DNA of 10,423 nt from Azoarcus sp. (lineage in GTDB: Bacteria > Pseudomonadota > Gammaproteobacteria > Burkholderiales > Rhodocyclaceae). How positions within the stretch are numbered: the stretch's first letter is position 1; every line of letters begins with the position of its first letter. The stretch is taken from assembly GCA_031282905.1 (NCBI GenBank), contig JAITCV010000248.1:1-10423 (forward strand), read 5' to 3'. The notes beneath the pieces are model-generated. The model was not told the DNA's origin, did not search any database, and saw only the letters and a list, made by a program, of their open reading frames with translations. A program made the translations under genes and the position numbers. Shown here piece after piece: positions 1 to 4,818 of the stretch.

Positions 1-245
1 GTGAATTCGCTGCCGCCGACCTCAATTGATTTTCGCCAGACATTTTTGATATTCGGAACCGCCAGGAAGTCGCCGTCGTATGCCTTGGAAGTAAGTTTTT
101 TGTGGAGCGCCGGGGTAAGAGCAGGAAGCGCATCAACAGGAATGTTTGAGCACCAGGAAGAGATGAAACCTTTGAAGTTGCTGTGACTTCCTTGGGTAAC
201 CCGGCTGGCCCCTTTGTACGAGGCGATGTAGGTGTAGAGCGGCAT
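1..245 (-). CDS. Hypothetical protein, N-terminal 81 residues (runs off left edge)
   Basis: The minus strand is open from an ATG at 245 to the window edge, giving 81 residues that begin MPLYTYIASYKGASRVTQGS and end near VWRKSIEVGGSEF. The composition is that of a soluble folded protein: mixed hydrophobic and polar, several aromatics (Tyr4, Tyr6, Phe24, Phe28, Trp31), no signal peptide and no membrane helix. I cannot assign a family or function. Translation initiation looks weak: an AGGG lies about ten bases before the ATG. Reality of the gene is supported by the long frame and natural amino-acid mix, and by a promoter-like module upstream (281-309) that closely matches the one before the SnoaL-like gene at 4058. 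The plus-strand frame over the same bases is less protein-like. The C-terminus lies outside the window. Confidence 0.72.
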   Translation of the reverse strand, partial: MPLYTYIASYKGASRVTQGSHSNFKGFISSWCSNIPVDALPALTPALHKKLTSKAYDGDFLAVPNIKNVWRKSIEVGGSEF

Positions 246-260
246 TGCTGAAAACCCTAA

Positions 261-311
261 CGTTCAAGCTCAGGGATACGATGTTAGGTGATGGTCTGCG
301 GTAATGCAAGA
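261..311 (-). promoter_or_regulatory. Promoter-like module, copy 1 (upstream of the left-edge gene)
   Basis: Read on the minus strand from 311, the module starts TCTTGCATTACCGC. It contains a -35-like TTGCAT (309-304), a 17-base spacer and a -10-like TAACAT (286-281). The first T of TTGCAT is 64 bases from the ATG at 245. The first 34 bases match the module at 3993 on the plus strand at 28 positions, and all six differences are transitions. That equal architecture suggests a shared promoter or regulator site. Its use as a promoter is inferred. Confidence 0.5.
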
Positions 312-384
312 TGGACGAAAGCGGGGGGCAATCCAAAGTGAAGGAAAAGTCTTGCTGCAATGACGAGGCGGGGGCGTCGGTTTT

Positions 385-414
385 GTAGGTTGGATTAGCG
401 CAGCGTAATCCGAC
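385..414 (+). repeat. REP-like element 1 (GTAG + imperfect palindrome)
   Basis: The element starts with GTAG (385-388), followed by arm GTTGGATTA (389-397), an 8-base loop and arm TAATCCGAC (406-414). The arms pair along their length with one G-T wobble. A GTAG head before an imperfect palindrome is the layout of REP elements mobilised by REP-associated tyrosine transposases (RAYT). No RAYT gene is in the window. It is paired with an inverted copy at 493-524. Confidence 0.75.
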
Positions 415-425
415 ATTCGTCCCCA

Positions 426-440
426 CGATGCGCAGCATCG
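426..440. repeat. Perfect hairpin between the REP pair (6-bp stem)
   Basis: Arms CGATGC (426-431) and GCATCG (435-440) surround the triplet GCA. Together with a second perfect hairpin at 465-479 and the direct repeat ATCAAAGAA (444-452 and 453-461 region), it fills the spacer between two inverted REP elements. Confidence 0.6.
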
Positions 441-464
441 CAAATCAAAGAAATCAAAGAACAG

Positions 465-479
465 CGGCGCTGCGCGCCG
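465..479. repeat. Perfect hairpin between the REP pair (GC-only stem)
   Basis: Arms CGGCGC (465-470) and GCGCCG (474-479) surround TGC. The stem is perfect and entirely G-C, so it would be stable in RNA or single-stranded DNA. The loop triplet TGC is the complement of the loop GCA in the hairpin at 426-440. Confidence 0.6.
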
Positions 480-492
480 ATGATGAACAAAT

Positions 493-524
493 GTCGGATT
501 ACGCCTTCGGCTAATCCAACCTAC
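493..524 (-). repeat. REP-like element 2 (inverted partner of element 1)
   Basis: On the minus strand this reads GTAG (524-521), arm GTTGGATTA (520-512), a 10-base loop, then arm TAATCCGAC (501-493). Both arms and the GTAG head are identical to element 1; only the loop differs. The two elements point toward each other and form a BIME-like unit of about 140 bases. An ACAAATGTCGGA string (487-498) at its edge recurs at 8244-8255. Confidence 0.75.
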
Positions 525-529
525 AACCC

Positions 530-849
530 CGTCGCTTCACAAAACCCCCATTTCCCCTTTCCGCGCCGTTTACACACCGCGTCTACGATGGCTCCACCTT
601 TTTCGCAGGAGAGCATGATGGTACGCGAGGCTGCGGCAACCCCCGTTTTCTTCGCCGCCTGCCCGCCGTCGGCACGCTGGCAACGTCCTGCGCAACACCG
701 CCTTGATCGCCCTGCAAGCCGACGGCAAACCCGTTGCCGCCTGGCTGCACGAAGGCATCACACTCGCCGTGGTCGCGCCCACGCCGACGTGCCGTGCGAT
801 TCAAAGTGGCGCAAACAAACGAAACGCGACCGCTTGCCTCGTGCTCTGA
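530..849 (+). pseudogene. Possible gene remnant with one frameshift, family unknown
   Basis: Two protein-like frames join here. The first runs from about 530 and includes VYDGSTFFAGEHDGTRG (from 581) and NPRFLRRLPAVGTL (to about 678). The second runs from 679, with GNVLRNTALIALQADGKPV, to a TGA at 847-849. Going from one frame to the other needs one extra base, for example a third G in the CTGGCAAC stretch near 677-681. The first frame has no usable start codon; upstream it meets a stop inside the REP element (512-514), so a 5' end is missing. I do not recognise the family. It could be a decayed gene truncated by the REP pair, or an assembly error. The competing frames in the region look like shadows. 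Confidence 0.3.
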
Positions 850-886
850 CCGAATCCGGGGCAGGCAAGGTGCTCTGAGCCCGCGC

Positions 887-892
887 TATAAT
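887..892 (+). promoter_or_regulatory. -10 box TATAAT upstream of yebC
   Basis: A perfect TATAAT lies 40 bases before the yebC ATG, with an AT-rich stretch just after it. The bases 17 upstream (GGCAAG around 864-869) are a poor -35, so the assignment rests on the -10 and its position. It would drive yebC and the closely following ruvC. Confidence 0.5.
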
Positions 893-931
893 TCCACGTT
901 TATTTTTCCGCACACTGCGTCAGAGGTTCAT

Positions 932-1660
932 ATGGCTGGTCACTCGAAATGGGCCAATATCCAGCACCGCAAGGGTCGTCAGGACGCCAAACGGGGCAAG
1001 ATTTTCACCAAGCTGATCAAGGAAATCACCGTCGCGGCCAAGATGGGCGGCAGCGACATTACCGCCAACCCCCGGCTGCGGCTGGCGGTCGACAAAGCCA
1101 AGGGCGAATCGGTGCCCAAGGACACCATCGAAAACGCGATCAAACGCGGCACCGGACAACTCGATGGCGTGGTCTATGAGGAAGCCCGTTACGAGGGCTA
1201 TGGTATCGCGGGCGCTGCGGTGATGGTCGATTGCCTCACCGACAACAAGATCCGTACCGTTGCCGATGTGCGCCACGCCTTTTCGAAATATGGCGGCAAC
1301 ATGGGTACCGACGGTTGTGTGGCGTTCCAGTTCAAGCATTGCGGGCAATTGCTCTTCGCCCCCGGCACCGACGAGGACGCGTTGATGGAGGCCGCGCTCG
1401 AAGCCGGCGCCGAGGATGTTCTCGCCAATGATGACGGCTCGATCGAAGTGCTCACCGGCCCATGGGAATTTACCGCCGTGCGCGAGGCGTTGGGCAAAGC
1501 CGGTTTCAAGGCCGAATTCGGCGAAGTCACGATGAAGGCGCAGAACGAGACCGAATTGTCCGGCGATGATGCTGAACGCATGCAAAGATTGCTCGAAGCG
1601 CTCGAAGCGCTCGATGACGTGCAGGAGGTCTATTCCTCTGCCGTGTTCAGCGCAGAGTAG
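932..1660 (+). CDS. yebC: YebC/PmpR-family protein (TACO1 family)
   Basis: This 242-residue protein matches the usual length of the family and opens with its signature MAGHSKWANIQHRKGRQDAK. KIFTKLIKEI follows (residues 24-33), then PRLRLAVDKAK and the YEGYG motif. The acidic middle and C-terminal region ends in DDVQEVYSSA. Family members are cytosolic; some were described as transcriptional regulators (PmpR), and the family has been linked to relief of ribosome stalling at difficult proline-containing sequences. The start at 932 is chosen over the in-frame ATG at 734 because homologues begin at MAGHSKW and AGAGG sits five bases before it. It is followed after five bases by ruvC, the common yebC-ruvC arrangement in Proteobacteria. 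Confidence 0.96.
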   Translation: MAGHSKWANIQHRKGRQDAKRGKIFTKLIKEITVAAKMGGSDITANPRLRLAVDKAKGESVPKDTIENAIKRGTGQLDGVVYEEARYEGYGIAGAAVMVDCLTDNKIRTVADVRHAFSKYGGNMGTDGCVAFQFKHCGQLLFAPGTDEDALMEAALEAGAEDVLANDDGSIEVLTGPWEFTAVREALGKAGFKAEFGEVTMKAQNETELSGDDAERMQRLLEALEALDDVQEVYSSAVFSAE

Positions 1661-1665
1661 ATTCC

Positions 1666-2247
1666 ATGCGCATCCAGATGGCAGACGGTGGCGATGCTTC
1701 GGCTTTGATCGCCACCCGCATTCTTGGTCTTGACCCGGGGCTGAGGATTACCGGCTTCGGCCTCATCGATATGCAGGGCAACCGCTTGCGCTATGTTGCC
1801 AGTGGCTGTATCCGTGGCGCCGATGGCGCCGCCAGCGCCTTGCCCATCCGCCTCAAGACCCTGTTCGACGGCGTGCGCGAAGTCATCGACCGTTACCACC
1901 CCGACCTCGCCGCGGTGGAAAAGGTTTTCGTCAGCGTCAATCCTCAATCCACCTTGCTTTTGGGCCAGGCGCGCGGCGCGGTGATCTGCGGCGCGGTCTC
2001 CAGCGATCTGCCTGTGAGCGAATACACCGCGCTGCAAGTCAAACAGGCCGTGGTCGGTCATGGCAAGGCGGCGAAGGAGCAGGTGCAGCACATGGTGATG
2101 CGCTTGCTCGATCTGCCCGCCGCGCCCCAGGCGGATGCCGCCGACGCACTGGCCTGCGCGATTTGCCATGCGCATGGCAGCACGGGGCTGGGGGCGCTGG
2201 CCGGAAGCGGTCACGGTCGACGTGGCGGACGCATGCTGATGCGTTGA
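1666..2247 (+). CDS. ruvC: Crossover junction endodeoxyribonuclease RuvC
   Basis: RuvC is the dimeric metal-dependent resolvase that nicks Holliday junctions presented by the RuvAB branch-migration motor in recombinational repair. Visible signatures: RILGLDPGLRITGFG at residues 18-32, with catalytic Asp23; AAVEKVFV with Glu85; and QADAADALACAICH with Asp157 and Asp160. These line up with D7, E66, D138 and D141 of the E. coli enzyme. The protein is 193 residues, about 16 longer at the N-terminus than typical. The start may therefore be the ATG at 1666, the ATG at 1678 or a later alternative codon near 1705; none has a strong ribosome binding site. The last 20 or so residues are Gly/Arg-rich. 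ruvA and ruvB, which often follow ruvC in Proteobacteria, are absent downstream. Confidence 0.95.
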   Translation: MRIQMADGGDASALIATRILGLDPGLRITGFGLIDMQGNRLRYVASGCIRGADGAASALPIRLKTLFDGVREVIDRYHPDLAAVEKVFVSVNPQSTLLLGQARGAVICGAVSSDLPVSEYTALQVKQAVVGHGKAAKEQVQHMVMRLLDLPAAPQADAADALACAICHAHGSTGLGALAGSGHGRRGGRMLMR

Positions 2248-2389
2248 TTTCATCCTGAATTCCTCGGTTGGCTACGGAAAATATAAAGAGCACGTATAAA
2301 AATCAGTACCTCATCAAATCAAGAATTATCCTGTTTTCATCACTCATTCTCGATATGGGTATTATATTCACCTGTTTTCCATCTTGACC

Positions 2390-2420
2390 CGGCTCGGGGC
2401 GGCTGATGCGGCCCGAGCCG
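2390..2420. terminator. GC-rich inverted repeat, possible terminator between convergent genes
   Basis: CGGCTCGGG (2390-2398) and CCCGAGCCG (2412-2420) form a perfect 9-bp stem with a 13-base loop, followed on the plus strand by AAGGTTTT. It lies between ruvC and the convergent membrane-protein gene, where a terminator is expected. The T-run is short, so this is a moderate call. The rest of 2248-2448 is AT-rich (about 2265-2380) with no gene that I can support. A weaker inverted repeat, GTGGTG/CACCAC (2435-2440, 2452-2457), overlaps the stop codon of the next gene. Confidence 0.4.
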
Positions 2421-2448
2421 AAGGTTTTCAGTCTGTGGTGCGGCGCTG

Positions 2449-2781
2449 CTACACCACGGCACCCATTTTTATAATTGTGGAATAAGGAGAGCAAACAAGG
2501 GCACAAAGGCAGGCCATATCCAAAAGCAGAACAACGATGGCGAGTTTTCCCGGCCAGCGCCAGATTGTCCAGGCCACGAGCAGCGCGCAGGCAAACGGCA
2601 GTATCCACCACCAGTCCATGATACTGAACATGAATTTCGTATAGGCCGTCTGCTCGACGCTGAATGTCTTGTAGAGCCGTTCGAATTCCTGTTTGGTGCC
2701 GTTATACATTGTGACAATGAAAACGATCTGCGCGAGGATCAAAAGAATGGCAACGCTGTAAAACGCGATTTTCTTCTTCAT
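2449..2781 (-). CDS. Small three-helix membrane protein, function unknown
   Basis: The protein has 110 residues, starting MKKKIAFYSVAILLILAQIV. Three hydrophobic segments are visible: about 5-26, 57-75 and 80-97. A charged loop (28-50, TKQEFERLYKTF) lies between the first and second, with a tryptophan cluster MDWWWILP at 55-62. The loop-plus-tryptophan layout is loosely reminiscent of the region before a membrane helix in GspF/PilC-type proteins, but I would not assign that family. I prefer the ATG at 2781 to the in-frame ATG at 2811 because AAGGA lies six bases before it, while 2811 has none. A TATAAT sits upstream at 2815-2810, so the gene probably has its own promoter inside the 3' end of the ADP-ribosylglycohydrolase gene. 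Base composition is less GC-rich than in the ccs operon. Confidence 0.8.
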   Translation of the reverse strand: MKKKIAFYSVAILLILAQIVFIVTMYNGTKQEFERLYKTFSVEQTAYTKFMFSIMDWWWILPFACALLVAWTIWRWPGKLAIVVLLLDMACLCALVCSPYSTIIKMGAVV

Positions 2782-2809
2782 GACCCGTCCTTTGGTAAGA
2801 GAATGAAGC

Positions 2810-2815
2810 ATTATA
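2810..2815 (-). promoter_or_regulatory. -10 box TATAAT for the small membrane protein gene
   Basis: On the minus strand the sequence reads TGTATAATG just after the stop codon of the upstream gene, 29 bases before the ATG at 2781. The -35 candidate (TTCTGC, 2837-2832) is weak. The perfect -10 and its distance to the start make a promoter plausible. Confidence 0.4.
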
Positions 2816-2820
2816 CAGGC

Positions 2821-3884
2821 TCAATACGGCGGCAGAAGACGGCGGAAACCGTGGCACAGTACGACGAAAAGGAAAAACAGATTGCGCGGCAAGGCCATCG
2901 GCCAGAACCATGAAACCCGTCCGGGCGATTGTCCGGTTTGCGCAAGCCGACTCAATCTTTGCGCGACTTTTTGCAATAAGGCCACGTTGAGCGGCGCATC
3001 GAAAATGCCGTCGATCCACTCCGGTGGAATGCTCGTTACGCCGGAACTGGCACCGGCAAGCGCGCCGGCGATGGTGGCCACGGTATCTGTGTCGCCGCCA
3101 CATTCAATGACGGATTCCATCGTTGTCCGAAAATCGCCAAAATGCCGATACCATGCATAAATCGCCACCGGCACGGTGTGATACACATAAGCGCCAACGC
3201 CTTTTTGCAAACCAAGGCGATCGGCAAAATCGATCACGGACACATTGTCTTGCCAGGATTGGCGCATCTGTTCGATTTGCCCGCGCCATTCTTCATCGCT
3301 TGCTGCCGTATCAACGTTGTCTGGATGATCGTCTCCATGGGCGGCAATGAATCACCTTGCATTGCCAGCGCCGCGAGATTCGCCACCGCCAGAGCGCCGG
3401 TCAGCGCTTTCGGATCGGTGTGGGTCAAACGTGTCGAGGCGCGGACAAACGCGGCGCGTTGTTGCGCGCCGTCTACCACGGCGAAAATCGCGGCGCGCAT
3501 CGCCGGGCCATTGCCTGCGGAAAATACACCGCTGCCATGCGGCGAAAAACCGCAACACAGCTTGAGACACGCCTTGGCCGTCGCCATGCCGATGCCGGGC
3601 GGAAGGCGCAGGAACCACCAGCGCAAGCGCCATGCCAGTTTCCTGGCAAAACGCGCGGCATCATTCGATTCGTCGAGCAGGCTTTGCGCGACCATGAACG
3701 TATGTTCGGTGTCGTCGCTCACCATGCCGTGCCCGAACAGCAGGCGATGGCGCAATTTTCCGGGCAACAGGCGTTTTGCGCGCCGTCGCGGGATGGCTTC
3801 ACAGGGCAAACCGAGGGCATCGCCCACCGCCGCGCCGAGCAGGATTCCGGCAATACGGTAAACGTTGTTATTGGGTGTATTCAA
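2821..3884 (-). pseudogene. ADP-ribosylglycohydrolase (DraG/ARH family), split by one frameshift
   Basis: Two minus-strand frames together encode one protein of about 354 residues, normal for the family, which hydrolyses ADP-ribose from proteins or related substrates using two metal ions. The N-terminal frame (3884-3234) carries GDALG at 21-25, the metal motif VSDDTEHT at 55-62, SGVFSAGNGPAMR at 118-130 and LTHTDPKAL at 153-161. The C-terminal frame (down to 2821) carries the second metal motif, GGDTDTVATIAGALAGA. The shift must lie within 3234-3351, because the second frame has a stop at 3354-3352. One extra C in the CCC run at 3341-3339 would join them as SLPPHGDDHPDNVDT. All catalytic motifs are intact, so this is either a recent mutation or a sequencing error; no slippery heptamer is seen. 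The start is TTG (3884) directly after an in-frame stop, with no clear ribosome binding site, so the 5' end is uncertain. Confidence 0.88.
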
Positions 3885-3992
3885 GGTTCAAGATTCATCA
3901 GGATGATTTTTGGGTAACCGGCTTGTGGCCGTTCACCATATCACACGGAATTTGATTCAGGCGGACAACAGGCAGGAGGTCGTTCTCCTTCT

Positions 3993-4044
3993 TCTTGCAT
4001 TACCGCGGGTCATCGCCTAATATTGTGCCTCCTGAACTTTCACG
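3993..4044 (+). promoter_or_regulatory. Promoter-like module, copy 2 (upstream of the SnoaL-like gene)
   Basis: TTGCAT (3995-4000), a 17-base spacer and TAATAT (4018-4023) form a plausible sigma-70 promoter 63 bases before the ATG at 4058. The first 14 bases, TCTTGCATTACCGC, are identical to copy 1 at 311-298 on the minus strand. Similarity continues through the -10 and into the leader (CCTGA.CTT). The rest of the 3885-4057 spacer holds nothing else I can name. Confidence 0.55.
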
Positions 4045-4057
4045 CAAGGAGAACAGC

Positions 4058-4435
4058 ATGGCAACAAATGAAACATTCGTACAAGAATACATAGAGACGT
4101 GGAGTACGACCGATGATGCGAAACGTGATGCGTTGGTGGCGAAGCTATATGCAGATAACGCCACATTTTATGCTGCGGAACCCGGCGATGAAGCGATAGA
4201 CGTGCATGGGCATGAAGCAATCGCTGGCAATATCAAACATGTGAACGTGCGAGACATTCAGGGCCATGGCGTGCGAAATCGGCTTGTCGATTTTGCGGTC
4301 AATCATGACATGACCAAGGTGTCGTGGCAAATGATCGCACCAAACGGCGCGGTCGTTGTGAACGGAACAAGTGTTTTGCTGCTTGACGAGGACGGCAGGA
4401 TTAGCCGTGATTATATTTTTGTGAGTAAAGTGTAA
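4058..4435 (+). CDS. NTF2/SnoaL-like small protein
   Basis: The protein has 125 residues, starting MATNETFVQEYIETWSTTDD. The order of elements fits the cone-shaped NTF2-like (SnoaL-like) fold: an N-terminal helix with ETW, LYADNATFYAAEPG (30-43), a helix with GHEAIAGNIKHV (51-62), then strands RLVDFAVNHDMTKVSWQMI, VVVNGTSVLLLDEDGRI and RDYIFV. DxxDGRI followed by a final strand is typical of this superfamily. Members bind or isomerise small molecules, or act as binding partners; the substrate cannot be told from sequence. The start has AAGGAG six bases ahead. The gene stands alone, less GC-rich than its neighbours and convergent with the gene ending at 4466, and it is preceded by the duplicated promoter module. 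A short AAAAT/ATTTT inverted repeat after the stop (4440-4455) is a weak terminator candidate. Confidence 0.82.
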   Translation: MATNETFVQEYIETWSTTDDAKRDALVAKLYADNATFYAAEPGDEAIDVHGHEAIAGNIKHVNVRDIQGHGVRNRLVDFAVNHDMTKVSWQMIAPNGAVVVNGTSVLLLDEDGRISRDYIFVSKV

Positions 4436-4465
4436 TCATAAAATACCGCCATTTTCAGAGAACGA

Positions 4466-4780
4466 TCAGTAAACCGGTATGCACAAGAGCCATACAAGGA
4501 ATATTGAGCCAACGGCCACGGGAATGACCATTCCGATAACCGATTGAGAAAATACGCGAATCGTGTGTGCCAGTTCTTGTTCGCTCAATACGTGCCGTGT
4601 GCCCCGCCAGGTATGTACGCTCAGTGCCCCAAAATAGACAACGCCTGCTGCGGCGATGATCAACTCGTAGAAGAACTGCGGTTTGCCATGATCAGTCATG
4701 ACCACGCCAGCGAGCATCAGCACGAAAAAACACACAAGGAAAGCGCTTGTTGTCACTATTGTCAGTATGGCGCGCTTCAT
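4466..4780 (-). CDS. Small membrane protein at the end of the ccs operon, function unknown
   Basis: The protein has 104 residues, starting MKRAILTIVTTSAFLVCFFV, with three hydrophobic segments (about 5-27, 38-55 and 80-101). A loop with TWRGTRHVLSEQEL lies at 57-70. The frame stays open far upstream into ccsB, but that part is a shadow of ccsB; the real gene begins at the ATG at 4780, 38 bases after the ccsB stop. No strong ribosome binding site is seen before it, so coupling to ccsB translation or a different start is possible. I do not recognise the family. His31 and His56 lie near membrane boundaries and could be ligands, but that is speculation. Its position as the last gene of a haem-handling operon makes an accessory role in cytochrome maturation a reasonable guess. 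Confidence 0.7.
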   Translation of the reverse strand: MKRAILTIVTTSAFLVCFFVLMLAGVVMTDHGKPQFFYELIIAAAGVVYFGALSVHTWRGTRHVLSEQELAHTIRVFSQSVIGMVIPVAVGSIFLVWLLCIPVY

Positions 4781-4818
4781 GGTTTTCAGGAGTTGAAGAT
4801 CGATGGCGTGCAGGTGGT

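Noticed and set aside
385..524. CRISPR array or insertion-sequence ends
   Set aside because: There are only two copies, in inverted orientation and with a GTAG head, no regular spacers and no transposase gene between them. REP elements fit better.
734..931. In-frame upstream extension of yebC
   Set aside because: The family begins at MAGHSKW. The extension is Arg-rich, and the TATAAT at 887-892 lies inside it.
920..1585. 221-residue minus-strand open frame over yebC
   Set aside because: It is a mirror of yebC codon bias, with no ribosome binding site and no recognisable motif.
3234..3351. Programmed -1 frameshift in the ADP-ribosylglycohydrolase gene
   Set aside because: I see no slippery heptamer in the overlap, and the family is not known for frameshifting. 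Mutation or a miscalled base is simpler.
3142..3917. Plus-strand open frames antisense to the ADP-ribosylglycohydrolase
   Set aside because: They have no motifs and read as shadows. The minus strand has both metal-binding signatures.
2449..4780. Homology between the two small three-helix membrane proteins
   Set aside because: Lengths and helix counts are similar, but alignment by eye shows no shared motifs beyond hydrophobicity.
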